Assembly (NCBI GenBank): GCA_963855995.1
Contig: OY979716.1
Location: 53,510,158 to 53,574,157, forward strand
DNA from: Muricea muricata
Lineage: Eukaryota > Cnidaria > Anthozoa > Malacalcyonacea > Plexauridae
Direction: 5' to 3'
DNA: 64,000 bases
Each line of letters opens with the position of its first letter. Position 1 is the stretch's first letter. The position numbers were made by a program, and so were the translations under genes. Positions 52,366 to 62,219 of this stretch are shown in pieces. The notes under the pieces were generated by a model. The model had not been told where the DNA came from. It saw only the letters and a program-made list of their open reading frames with translations, and did not search any database.

Positions 52366-55300
52366 TCAGCGATATCTTGCGGGCTTTGTTACAACTCGTC
52401 CGGATCTGGTTACAATTCTTCGTTGGGATGGCGGGCCATCACTAGATTGCGATGAGGGCGAAGTGGTCTTAGGGTTGGTTTGTTGTGGAATTGAAGGAAT
52501 TGGTTCGGTATAATCGTTCTGATCAATTTGAATGTGGAATTTGTCCTTGCAAGGTAACAGGTGGCGGCGATTCCTTCTGACTATGTTTCCTTTGCTGTTG
52601 AGAATGCGATATGCGCGAGGTTCCGGGCACTTCTCGACTACCTTTCCAATTTCGTTCCATTGCTTTTCTCCCGGTATACGCATGCGGACAACCGTGCCTG
52701 GTGTTATGTCTGGCAAGTCCTTAGCGTGTTGATTGTAGCTCTTTACGATTTCCTTCGGGTTGATTTTCGATGTACTTGAAGTGTGGGTCATGTTCAGGGA
52801 GGGTAATGTGGTGCGGGGTTGGTGATTACAAAGGTGCATTGCTGGAGATACACCATCAGCTCCTGGTGTGGTGTTTAAAATCAACAGAGTGAGGTATGGG
52901 TCCTCGTTTCCATCATGTGCCTTCTTGAGTGACTTTTTCACTGTTTGAATCGCTCTTTCGACAAACCCATTCGACTGTGGAAAATGAGTGCTTGAGGTAA
53001 CGTGTCTAAAGTCCCACTGTTCAGTAAAGTGCTTGAAACTTTGGGCAGTGTATTCAGGCCCGTTATCAGTGTGGAGTTCCTTAGGTATGCCATGACGTGC
53101 AAAGATTTTCTTTATCTTATTGATAACACTTTGGGACGATTTATCAGTGAGACGTTCAATCTCTATGTATTTTGAGGTGTAATCGGCAATGATAACGTAA
53201 TCATGGCCATACAGTGTAAACAAATCTGATGCTACTTTTGTCCATGGTACTTCAGGTACATTGTGTTGAATAAGCGTTTCTTTTTGTAGTTGGTTGCGAT
53301 GTGTCAGGCAGTGTGGGCAGCGAGAGACAAAATCGTCGATTTCCGAATTCATTCCTGGCCAAAAGATTGATTGTCGAGCACGACTTTTGCATCTTGCAAT
53401 TCCGTTGTGACCCTGGTGGATGATTTCTTTCATGGTGGGGCGTAAAGATGTAGGGATAATAATGCGCTGTCCCTTTAGTAGTAGACCTGCGTTGTAGGTT
53501 ATCTCCCCCCGAATAGCAAAGTATGGTTTGACTGCTGGTGGGATTTGCTGCGTTTGTTGGGGCCAGCCTGTCAGGGTGAGCTGCTTGAGCTGTTGCAAAA
53601 CAGGGTCAGAGGCGGTTTCGTTCTGGAGTTGAGTAAGTCTTGCTGTGCTTGTTGGTAATGAAGCAATGACTGAGTGGACATGATGGATTATATCTGATTC
53701 ATCTAATTCTGGAGATGAATTGCTGTCAATGAAAGCACGACTGAGAGCATCGGAGACCACCATGGTCTTTCCTGGAGCGTATTCGAGATCAAAGTCATAC
53801 TTTTGGAGTTTCATGAAAAAGCGTTGTATACGAGGAGGGCACTGGGTGATAGATTTGTTAAAGATGGATTTGAGAGGCTGATGATCATTAATAACGGTAA
53901 AATGGCGTCCGTAAAGGTACTCATGAAACCGTTCGACTCCAAAAACAATCGATAACGTTTCCTTTTCTATCTGGGCATAATTCTTCTCGTATGGCAGCAA
54001 TGCTCGCGAAGCATAAGCAATCGGGAACCATTGGTCGCCATCTGTTGTCTTATGATTCTGCTCGAGGAGGGCCCCAAGGCCATCTTGACTTGCATCGGGC
54101 CTAAGTCGAGTTGGTAGGTTTGGGTCGTAGAACTTTAGACATGGTGGGGATGTGATGAGACGCTTTATCTCGCTGATGGCATTTAGCTGTGGTTGTTGGA
54201 GGTTAAAGAGAACATCTTTCTTGAGTAACTGGCGTAAGGGAGCAGTGACATGTGATAAGTTCGGGATGAACTTTCCAAGGTAGTTGACCATGCCTATAAA
54301 GCGTTGAAGGTCGGACTTTGACTCGGGAAGTGGCATTTGTATGATAGCTTCAACTTTGGATGGATCGGGTTGCACACCTTCTGGAGACAATGTGTGACCG
54401 AGGAATGTAAGGGATGTAGCAGCAAATATGCATTTGCGTCGGTTGAGTTTCAATCCACTGGTACGAATGCGAGTAAGAACGCTTCTGAGGCGAGCATCGT
54501 GTTCCTCTCTTGTTGTGCCCCATACAATAATGTCGTCTTGGGAGTTGATGCATCCGGTGAGGTTCGCGATAATAGAAGCAACTTCTGCTTGGAAAACTTC
54601 GCTTGCGGAGTGTATGCCGAAAGGTAGACGTTTAAAACGATACCGTCCAAATGGGGTACCAAAGGTAAGGAGATCAGCACTTTCGTCGTCGACTTTCACT
54701 TGCCAGTACCCAGATGAGGCATCCAACTTTGAAAAATAGCAAGCTCCAGCCATCTCTGAGATGATTTCTTCGGCGGTAGGTAAGCGGTGATGTTGTCGTT
54801 TGATGGCTTTATTTAGATGTCGAGGGTCAAGACAAATTCTGAGATCTCCATTTGGTTTGGATACCATGACAAGAGCATTAACCCAATCAGTTGGTTTTCC
54901 TACTTGCTCAATAATTTCCAGGTCAACCATGCGTTTCAGTTCCTTTTTGAGTTTCGGTTTGAGAGCAAAAGGTACCTTTCTTACAGGAGTGATCACCGGT
55001 TTGACATCATCTCTTATCTCGATGTGATGGACGCGAGGTAAACAGCCAATTTCACCAAAACAGTCGGAGAACTCCTCTTGAATTGGGACTGTGGACTGGA
55101 CGTTCTTGGAGATTTGATATGTTTGCTTGATCAAGTTTAACTTTACAGATGTGTTCAGTCCGAGAATGGGAACTGAATCCGAGTCGACAACAATAAACAA
55201 AACGTTCACTGTTCGATCTTTGAGTTTCAGTTTGCCGATGCATTTGCCTGAAACAGGAATGGATGTGCCATTGTACGCGGAAAGCTTGAGTGTTGCGGGT

Positions 55301-56364
55301 TTGATCTTGGGTTTGGGTGAAAATTTCTGAAGGAGGTGTTTTGGAATAACGTTGCACTGAGCACCAGTGTCTATCTTAAACGTTACATCAGAACCATTCA
55401 TTTCCAGTGTAACAGACCAATCTGATTCAGTGTCGTTAACTGTAAACACACGTGCTTCACTTGACTCAGATCCTGCCTGGTTAAAGAGATTAGTGGAAGA
55501 ATTGCTGGTGATTGGACTGGAGCTAGCGCTGGTGACCATATCAATGTAGAATTCATCATCATCATCTGAGGAGCTAGGAATGGGGTTGTTCTTTTCAGCA
55601 ACACTGTTAACTTCCTTCTCGGGACAACAGGCTTCAAAGTGGTTTTTGCAGTGGCACTTATAGCATCTTTTACCATATGCAGGACATTTTCCTCGTTGGT
55701 GGGAGCCGCCACAGAATTTACACTTGTTGATGGTATTGTCGGGTTGTTTGGATTTCTTGTCAGGACGTCTCGATTGGTTGTCCTTTGAACGATTGACTTT
55801 GTGTAGATCAGCTGATTCTTGGTGCTCTTTGAGCTCTTGAGCATGACGTTTTGTTTCATCTGCTGCATGACCAGCAGCAATTGCTTTTTCCAGAGTAAGA
55901 TCTCCATCACGAAGAAGGCGTTCACGAAGTGTGTTGTCAGCTACGCCACAAACTATCATATCTTTAGTCAACGAAGTTGTCAGCTCACCAAACTCACATT
56001 CAGAACCGCGTTTTTTTAACTCAGTAACGAAATCGTTAAAGGATTGCCCTTCAACTTGCTTATACGTAAAGAATTTATGACGTAGAATTGTTATATTCTT
56101 GCGAGGGTTGCAGTATGACGTGAACTTTTCTAATACAGGCTTCAATTTGAGTTTATCAGTGTCTTGTTCAAATGTAAAAGTTTCATAAATATCTCTACCT
56201 TTTGGTCCGATGCACGTAAGTAGAATGGATGTCTTGATCTTGTCACTTTTCCCGTCTGATTCTGTTGCGGTAAGAAAGAACTGAAAATGCTTTTGCCAGG
56301 TTTTCCAGCCTTGAGATACATTTCCTTCGAAAGAAAATGGCGGAGGTGGTCTGAGTTTATCCAT
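52366..56364 (-). CDS. Gypsy Gag-Pol polyprotein (1332 aa)
   Basis: Gag (SQGWKTWQKHFQFFLTATES), knuckles CKFCGGSHQRGKC and CYKCHCKNHFEACC, protease FKIDTGAQCNVI, RT motif A YFSKLDASSGYWQV and catalytic box SQDDIIVWG, RNase H RLRPDASQDGLGALL and NDHQPLKSIF, integrase zinc finger (HQGHNG; CPHC), core residues ASDLFTLYG, HTDNGPEY and NGFVERAIQT, C-terminus VTRSGRVVTKP. An unbroken frame with all catalytic Asp and Glu in place. The first position of the YxDD box is Ser, as in close relatives here. No env or chromodomain. Confidence 0.95.
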   Translation of the reverse strand: MDKLRPPPPFSFEGNVSQGWKTWQKHFQFFLTATESDGKSDKIKTSILLTCIGPKGRDIYETFTFEQDTDKLKLKPVLEKFTSYCNPRKNITILRHKFFTYKQVEGQSFNDFVTELKKRGSECEFGELTTSLTKDMIVCGVADNTLRERLLRDGDLTLEKAIAAGHAADETKRHAQELKEHQESADLHKVNRSKDNQSRRPDKKSKQPDNTINKCKFCGGSHQRGKCPAYGKRCYKCHCKNHFEACCPEKEVNSVAEKNNPIPSSSDDDDEFYIDMVTSASSSPITSNSSTNLFNQAGSESSEARVFTVNDTESDWSVTLEMNGSDVTFKIDTGAQCNVIPKHLLQKFSPKPKIKPATLKLSAYNGTSIPVSGKCIGKLKLKDRTVNVLFIVVDSDSVPILGLNTSVKLNLIKQTYQISKNVQSTVPIQEEFSDCFGEIGCLPRVHHIEIRDDVKPVITPVRKVPFALKPKLKKELKRMVDLEIIEQVGKPTDWVNALVMVSKPNGDLRICLDPRHLNKAIKRQHHRLPTAEEIISEMAGACYFSKLDASSGYWQVKVDDESADLLTFGTPFGRYRFKRLPFGIHSASEVFQAEVASIIANLTGCINSQDDIIVWGTTREEHDARLRSVLTRIRTSGLKLNRRKCIFAATSLTFLGHTLSPEGVQPDPSKVEAIIQMPLPESKSDLQRFIGMVNYLGKFIPNLSHVTAPLRQLLKKDVLFNLQQPQLNAISEIKRLITSPPCLKFYDPNLPTRLRPDASQDGLGALLEQNHKTTDGDQWFPIAYASRALLPYEKNYAQIEKETLSIVFGVERFHEYLYGRHFTVINDHQPLKSIFNKSITQCPPRIQRFFMKLQKYDFDLEYAPGKTMVVSDALSRAFIDSNSSPELDESDIIHHVHSVIASLPTSTARLTQLQNETASDPVLQQLKQLTLTGWPQQTQQIPPAVKPYFAIRGEITYNAGLLLKGQRIIIPTSLRPTMKEIIHQGHNGIARCKSRARQSIFWPGMNSEIDDFVSRCPHCLTHRNQLQKETLIQHNVPEVPWTKVASDLFTLYGHDYVIIADYTSKYIEIERLTDKSSQSVINKIKKIFARHGIPKELHTDNGPEYTAQSFKHFTEQWDFRHVTSSTHFPQSNGFVERAIQTVKKSLKKAHDGNEDPYLTLLILNTTPGADGVSPAMHLCNHQPRTTLPSLNMTHTSSTSKINPKEIVKSYNQHAKDLPDITPGTVVRMRIPGEKQWNEIGKVVEKCPEPRAYRILNSKGNIVRRNRRHLLPCKDKFHIQIDQNDYTEPIPSIPQQTNPKTTSPSSQSSDGPPSQRRIVTRSGRVVTKPARYR

Positions 56365-56499
56365 AGAGAATGCCGAGAATCAATAAATATAGAAGGCAGA
56401 ACAGAGTGATACACCGATAAGCAATTCTGTTCTTTGTAGGAATCCTTTTAAAGTGATTTTAGAGTGATTTGAATACTAAAATCCCACTATTTGACACCA

Positions 56500-56628
56500 T
56501 GTTCTGTATGTATATTTAACAACAACAATCCGAGTATATGGCGCCAAAAGACCCATAAACCTTAAAACACATACACCAAATGACCTTAAAACACATACAC
56601 TAAAAGTACATTAGACGATAATATAACA
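56500..56628 (-). repeat. 5' LTR of the exon-2 Gypsy
   Basis: 129 bp; PBS at about 56482-56499 abuts it. Confidence 0.95.
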
Positions 56629-56633
56629 CCCTC

Positions 56634-56756
56634 TATGTATATATGGGGGGCAGGATACATTCAGTGGGAGAATAAACTTTTTACGTATATGGACGACAAA
56701 CAACAAACCAGAGGTCATTGGCAGATTCTACTTTGACTATCTTTCAGAAGGCCATT
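56634..56756 (+). pseudogene. Integrase-domain gene exon 2, part after the Gypsy
   Basis: Continues the frame broken at 52175: IYGGQDTFSGRINFLRIWTT and PEVIGRFYFDYLSEG. Donor CATT|GTAAGT at 56757. With one TSD copy counted the codon split at the insertion is exactly restored. Confidence 0.88.
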
Positions 56757-57350
56757 GTAAGTTAATTTTATTTATGTAAGCAGCTATTAAATGCATGATT
56801 ACACACTGTGATTAAGGTTTGTTGATTCATAATAATGTATATTAAACATTGCTGCTGAATCTACATTTCCTGATCATTTAATTTATAGTAAAATTTCATT
56901 ACCACTTTACATTTGTTCTTGATAACATACAGTAGAATATAAAATGATTGAGGGTAACTGTGTAAACACATTTCAAGGAAATTGCAAAGGCATGTTAATA
57001 TGTGTCTAGGCCTTCCTTAAAATCATGGTTGGTGTGGCACAAGCTACATGTACATACATACGTATATTATTCAGCTCATTCCCCATCGGGGCTTTTCAGT
57101 GGCAGATTATATCAAGTATTACCCTTAGTTGTGTTACTACTTGAGAGGTGAAAGCTGCTTGCTCTGACGACTGCACCACTGAAGCTCCTATATACACCAC
57201 ATTAGATGGCAAGCTACTATATTGTTGTACTCAATTTTGTTGCAGATACAATTTTGTTATAGCTATAACCACAGTTGGTTAAAATATCTTGCTCCTATTC
57301 CTTTTTCTTTTTGGAGTTGTTCAAACTAATTCACAGATTTATATTTTTAG
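56757..57350. other. Intron 2 of the integrase-domain gene
   Basis: 594 bp, AT-rich, GTAAGT to TTTTAG, no other feature seen. Confidence 0.7.
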
Positions 57351-57600
57351 TACTACCCAAAAGAATTCGAGTGGACAAAGGGACTGAAACTGTTGTGATG
57401 ACTACTATGCACTGCTATTTACAGCAGAAACTTAATAATGTAGGTGATGCAACTGAAACCGTGTTGTATGGCCCCTCTACACAGAATAAAATAGAGCGAT
57501 GGTGGCGGGAATTGCTGGAACGAATGGAGACCTATTTTAAGGACCAATTGAATGAATTATTGGAATCTGGAGACTATGATCCTTCTAACGAAACTGACAG
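57351..57600 (+). CDS. Integrase-domain gene exon 3 (second Asp and Glu)
   Basis: LPKRIRVDKGTETVVMTTM, then VLYGPSTQNKIERWWRELLE. The Asp-Glu spacing of 39 residues is near the usual 35 of retroviral-type integrases. Donor ACAG|GTACTG at 57601; the 101-bp intron ends TCCTCTAG at 57701. Confidence 0.88.
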
Positions 57601-57701
57601 GTACTGTGTACCACATTGCAAAATGTTGGTGGCAGAAGCATTTTAAAACAGAGTTCTAACAAATACCCTTATTGTGTTTACGAATGCCTTTATTCCTCTA
57701 G

Positions 57702-58083
57702 GTCAATGCTTGCATATGTGTATATACCCTTGCTACAAAAAGAACTAGATTGTTTCAAAGACACAGTTTGGAACAATCATAGAGGGCGAAAGCAAAGGAA
57801 CAAACATCTTCCTGATGGAATTCCAGAACACATCTACCAGTTTCCTGACCAATATGGAGGCATTAAGTCTGGAACACATGTAAGTGATGAGGATTTAGCA
57901 GAAGTTGCAGAAGTTTCAAGCATTCTAGAAGATACCAATGACTATTTACACCCTCGATTCCGTGCTAAGTGTGAAAGGATATTTCCCGAAGGAAAGGAAG
58001 TTCTTCCAAATGAAGCTTTACCTGCCTTTCGTTTCCTAAAGCAGAACTTTGAGGACACAGTAGCTGGTGATGAAATAAATTAA
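57702..58083 (+). CDS. Integrase-domain gene exon 4 (C-terminus)
   Basis: SMLAYVYIPLLQKELDCFKD, VWNNHRGRKQRNKHLPDGIP, then an acidic part and stop at 58081-58083. The 'HNHR-R' basic stretch after the core is typical of these proteins. The frame is open throughout. Confidence 0.88.
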
Positions 58084-58429
58084 TTTTGAACTTTGCTAAT
58101 GAAACAAATATGAACATGTTGTTTAATAAAAAAAAATCCAAAACAAATTTCCTTAAACATAAAATTAATTTTACAAGCATTATGTTGTAATTTAAAATCT
58201 TTGAGATGTTTGAAGTTCTGAGAATGTCTTCAGACTTTGATTGCCCTACTGAACTGCAGTTATTAACAAGGCTATTAACATTAAGTACACAAACATACTT
58301 AACTGCTGTATGTGGAACCTTAACAGAAACATCAGGGGTGCACCAGTTAGTTTTACTAGGATGCTGGACACCAGATATTTTATATACCGTACATCTCATT
58401 CTCAAACATGTATGAAAACACATATATGG
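58084..58429. other. 3' flank of the integrase-domain gene
   Basis: AT-rich with AATAAA at 58125, a possible polyadenylation signal 40 bp after the stop. No other gene supported; the long minus frame at 57965-58480 is a shadow. Confidence 0.5.
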
Positions 58430-58725
58430 CGTGGGTTCGAATCCAACCGCTGCCAATTGCAGATTATTTATGGCCCTCACCTATGAAACGTGTCATGCTG
58501 TTTCATTAAAGTTATAGTGTGAGATTTGGCAAGTTTTTCAATGGCAGTTGCTATAGATTCAGTAACTCACACATTTAATTTTATGTTTTATGTTCTGAAA
58601 CACTTTCTCCGGATAAGCTACTTAGCTAAAAATATTCTTTAAATTTACTTAAAATTTCACTTCTGTCGTACACGAAATGTAAAGAACAGCGCAAATAGTG
58701 ACACAAAGGGAGTCTGGAATAGATG
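58430..58725 (+). repeat. Composite tRNA repeat fragment
   Basis: Starts in the 3' half of tRNA-Leu (GCGTGGGTTCGAATCCAACC, GCTGCCA), then spacer, then jumps to the TTCTGAAACACTTTCTCCGG block. It is broken at about 58725 by a LINE fragment and appears to continue at about 59395. Confidence 0.8.
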
Positions 58726-59395
58726 ATTTGATAATTTATTAAAATCCATCTTATGTGAGAAAAATACAATAGATTAACAAGTTATAGGACTACAATTTTT
58801 ACAATTAAAAAAGTTTATAGTCATAAATTGACTCTAAAAATTACATAGAAAGTTTCCAAATACTATAGTAAGAGAAAGCATACTGACATTTTCACAGTAT
58901 ATCAAAAAATTTAGAATTATTTACAGCAACGAGGTATAAATGAGTTTTTTTGTCGTTCTGTACTAGAAGATATTTGATACTCCCTAGGATTTCTTCGCAG
59001 TTCATAAGGGTTCATTATCTTGTCTGGCAAAAGCTTTTGGCGCGGATGTTCTTGGTCTTTACATATCCTTTCAAAATCGCGACTAGATGCTTTGTTTCTT
59101 CTAGTTTCTAGTGTTGGTAGGAGGTCGCTGGCCAAACCTAATATACGCAAGCTTCTTCTCTGTACCTTTTCCACTTCATTTTGAAAGTATCCTCGCAGAC
59201 CACACCAAACTGGGCTAGCGTATTCTAAAATGGGTCTAATCTTTGACGTGTATGTCGTAAGTCCGACTTCCGTAGGTAAATGAGATTTCATACATTGCCT
59301 GAGATAAAAGAGTCTTCTATTAGCTTTACGAGTAATTTGCTCAATATGTTCATTCCATTTCAAGTCTCTTGACACCAAACACCGAGTAGTTTAAA
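58726..59395 (-). mobile_element. 5'-truncated LINE fragment (RT C-terminus)
   Basis: The minus frame 59378-58917 reads SRDLKWNEHIEQITRKANRR, YTSKIRPILEYASPVWCGLR and EVEKVQRRSLRILGLASDLL, the conserved post-RT part of CR1/L2-group ORF2, 154 residues with a stop. A frame change right at its 5' end breaks the LGV lead. Its 3' UTR extends to about 58730. It lies inside a tRNA repeat. Confidence 0.85.
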
Positions 59396-59678
59396 AGTTC
59401 CCACCGCTACCAGTTGCGGTTTATTTATGGCCCTCACCTGTGAAACGTGTCATGCTGTTTCATTGAAGTTATTGTGTGAGATTTGGCAAGTTGTTCAATG
59501 GCAGTTGCTATAGATTCAGTAACCCTTCATTTGCATGTTGGTCTGGTATAGCAACAGTATATTAAAAGTTCTTTTCCTAAATAGTAATTTGGAAGATGAA
59601 TATCAAAACTGAGATAAAAGAAAGAGTTTAAGTTTTATGCCACAATTGCATAGTTTAAACAACATGTAGAAAAGATTG

Positions 59679-59751
59679 CGACCCCAGCAGGATTCGAACC
59701 TGCAGTCTTCTGATCCGAAGTCAGACGCCTTATCCATTAGCCCACGAGGCC
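59679..59751 (-). tRNA. tRNA-Arg(UCG)
   Basis: 73 bases. Anticodon stem TCTGA/TCAGA around loop CTTCGGA (anticodon TCG), T arm GCAGG/CCTGC, B box GGTTCGAATCC, acceptor paired allowing G-U, TTTT just downstream for Pol III termination. One D-stem change (GGGCTAATGG where GGCCTAATGG is usual). Likely expressible. Confidence 0.85.
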
Positions 59752-60034
59752 ATCACTGGGCAACAACCCAAATTAAATTTAGTAACCACGAAAACGAATG
59801 ATGATATTCCTACTTTTTCGTAAAAAATTGTAAGATATCCTTTGATAATTCTCGGCTTACTGGTTTAGTTGTGTTGCCCTCCCTTCGCGTGCGATTGAAC
59901 AAAATCTACTAGCCACGTTAACGAATGCTGATAGTCATAGTTTATTATTTTCGAATTGTTTTCTTAAAAAATGAAAAGACCTTTTTTAAAATTATTTTCG
60001 TAAAAAATATTCGGATGTACTGGCGATTGATGTC

Positions 60035-60107
60035 GGCTTGCTGGTCTGGTGGTATGATTCTCGCTTAGGGTGCGAGAGGTCACGGGTTCGATTCCCGTGC
60101 AAAGCCA
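60035..60107 (+). tRNA. tRNA-Pro(AGG), one extra acceptor base
   Basis: Anticodon arm CTCGC-TTAGGGT-GCGAG and T arm CACGGGTTCGATTCCCGTG are perfect, but the 3' acceptor strand reads GCAAAGCC with one A too many. Otherwise as 44607-44678. Confidence 0.7.
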
Positions 60108-60396
60108 CCATTCGAAGACTTCGTCAAAGGAACTTTTCCTGATTGACATGCTTTGGAAACGTTGGTAAATTATGCAACCGAATTTAATTTGATGTTTTAT
60201 GTTCTGAAACACTTTCTCCGTATAAGCTACTTAAAAATAATGCTTTTAAAAATTTCATTTCAGTCGTACACGAAATGTAAAAAAACAGCGCAAATGGTGA
60301 CACAAAGGGAGTCTGCAATAGATGGAGATTACCCATACAAAATATGTAATTAATAGAAAAACACATAAAAAGAAAGAGCACTTGCACGTTGCAGGC

Positions 60397-60476
60397 GGTA
60401 GCGTGTCGAGTGGTCTAAGGCGCTAGTTTTAGGCACCAGTCTATCTATGGCGTGGGTTCGAATCCGACCGCTGCCA
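60397..60476 (+). tRNA. tRNA-Leu(UAG)-like with D-arm deletion
   Basis: 80 bases. Anticodon TAG in loop TTTAGGC, T arm GGGTTCGAATCC, 3' CGCTGCCA pairs with GGTAGCG. One base is missing in the D arm (GCGTGTCGAGTGG for GCGTGGCCGAGTGG) and one mismatch is in the anticodon stem. Probably a pseudogene. Confidence 0.65.
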
Positions 60477-60579
60477 GTTGCGGTTTATTTATGGCCCTCA
60501 CGTGTGAAACGTGTCATGTTGTTTCATTGAAGTTATTCATCAAAGGATTCTAGAAGTTGGTTCGTAAAATCGACAAATA

Positions 60580-61847
60580 ATGGCTGCTGGTCATGACTCA
60601 ATAAGCTTACCAAACAATGTTATGTTTTCTGTTAAATGTCTCAATACTCGCACTATTAAGTCCTTAAACGACAAAGCCCATTTGATCTGTGAAGGACATC
60701 GAATAAAGTGGACGAAAGATCTCGATTCACTCAGGCTTTTATCAAAATGTTGTCGGACTATGCGGTAGCTGGAGATCACCTGGTGTTAAGGCGAAGCAAA
60801 TTTAAATTCAAACAGTATAAACGCTGATTTAAGTATGACTTGGTATCCCGGCAAACAAAATTCTCTGCAGTTCCATGGTAAAGACGGTATTTTATTCAGG
60901 GATTACTTATTGGAAATGATATGTATTATACTGAATGCATCGACTACCGACAATCTTACTTTAAATAACAACAACAACACAAATCGCTTAACTCAAGATG
61001 TTGACCGCGTTAGTGTAACCTTAAAAGATTTGTGTGAAGTTGTTTCAGATAATACTACAACATTTGAAGCACCCAACCTGTCCAAGACACAAGTGGTTGT
61101 GGCAGGCACGAAAATGATATGAAAAAAGTAAAGTTAGATATAAATTTCGTACAAAGTCAAATTAGCTCGATCAATAACGTTATAGATTCTACCCATGACG
61201 TTACAGAGCTACTCAGTGATGCGCTGCTTCCAAGCGAACGGGACGGTGGTCTTTATAATAGCAGAATTGAATCTATCGTTCAGGAGTTCAGCTTAATCAT
61301 TGATGCGAAGAACAAAGTAATAAAGGACCGAGATAATACCATTAAAGAACTTCAAAATAAGTTGTTGAAGAACGAAGGTGGGAAAGTTTCATTCAGCACA
61401 CAAACAAATTGCCTATCGGATTTAAAACTAATTACCGAACTAAATAATCAGGATACATGCAAATCGAAGAAAGAAAATTTACATGTACGATCACAAACAT
61501 GTGAGTTGGATACACATCATTGTGCGAATATACCTAAAGTAAATTCACCTGATCCACCAACTAATGTCCAGTGTAATACCTTCCAACCAGACGAGCTTGA
61601 GATTATGACACCGATCCCTATGCCTGTAATATCCTCCAGGGAACCACTATCAAACCCTGCTTATAAATCAACGGAAAAGTTTGTTAGTGATCGTGATATT
61701 ATCTGTCTTGGGAATTTGCCCCTGATTGAGACAACGAATCTGATGCATACCGTAATATTAAGGAGAGAAAGAAAGGGTATAACAACCACCTTAATAATCG
61801 CATTAATCGTCAAGTTAAAGAACACTTTGGAGTTCCCCAGTCAGTGA
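60580..61847 (+). pseudogene. LINE ORF1
   Basis: Segments LNDKAHLICEGHRIKWTKDL, then in other frames MLSDYAVAGDHLVLRRSKF and MTWYPGKQNSLQFHGKDG, then after a frame change at 61119 a coiled-coil-like stretch (IIDAKNKVIKDRDNTIKELQ) and a Pro/Ser-rich tail. No RRM or SGNH is obvious. Three or more frame lesions. Confidence 0.65.
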
Positions 61848-62219
61848 ATCATTTGAAAACTCCTTTTCACTATCACTGTCCTTGGAACAAACCCCTTCGA
61901 TTCTTCGTCGTCCAACTGCACACAACCACCGGTTTCTGGACAAAAAAAATCACGGAACAGACCATTTCTGTCCGAATTACAAACAGGTGCTCAAGAGCCC
62001 ATTTTTCTTCCCCTAATTGGAGGGATGTAAGCAATTCAGTCTCTTCACATGGTCAAAACTACTCAACAAATAATCATTTTACCTGTACAAACAAAATAGT
62101 GCGAAACCAAAGGTGTACTAACTTACATAATCTTATTTATGTGCCCCTGAATAATACAACCCAATATAAAAGAAAACCACTTCCCAACTTTGTACCCCGG
62201 CTAACCACAGCAAACACTA

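Larger units (their letters stand above)
52176..56628 (-). mobile_element. Young intact Ty3/Gypsy retrotransposon inside the integrase gene exon
   Basis: 129-bp LTRs 52176-52304 and 56500-56628 (TGTTCTGTATG...AATATAACA) differ at one visible base (ACTACAAC/ACAACAAC). TSD CCCTC (52171-52175, 56629-56633). The PBS TGGTGTCAAATAGTGGGA on the minus strand abuts the 5' LTR, and a polypurine stretch AATGGGGAGA the 3' LTR. It contains a single 1332-codon ORF. Related to, but different from, the Gypsy at 31415. Confidence 0.95.
45196..58083 (+). pseudogene. DDE integrase-domain gene of four exons, split by BEL and Gypsy insertions
   Basis: Exons 45196-45603, 52106-52175 continued at 56634-56756, 57351-57600 and 57702-58083. 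Phases are 0, 1 and 2 at the three junctions and all agree, giving about 411 residues. An N-terminal helical domain is followed by an rve-like core: Asp in SLDGHDKL, Asp in RVDKGTET and Glu in NKIERWWREL, the last two 39 residues apart. This resembles the integrase-core-domain proteins found in many copies in cnidarian and some fish genomes. The Gypsy at 52176-56628 lies within exon 2, so this allele cannot make the full protein unless the insertion is spliced around. The rest of the frame is intact. Confidence 0.88.
59396..60560 (+). repeat. Composite tRNA repeat, longest copy (Leu 3' part, Arg, Pro, Leu)
   Basis: Shows the full order: tRNA-Leu 3' remnant (59398-59412), about 265 bp, tRNA-Arg on the minus strand, about 280 bp, tRNA-Pro, about 290 bp with the conserved block, tRNA-Leu. 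Spacers match those at 18238-18925 and 43000-45010. Confidence 0.88.

Noticed and set aside
52366..56364. Envelope gene or infectious retrovirus
   Set aside because: The ORF ends after integrase; no signal peptide, fusion peptide or transmembrane segment was found in this or the other LTR elements.
57965..58480. A 171-residue minus-strand gene
   Set aside because: It is antisense to integrase exon 4 and a tRNA-Leu remnant (the GFEPT stretch is a translated B box) and resembles no protein.
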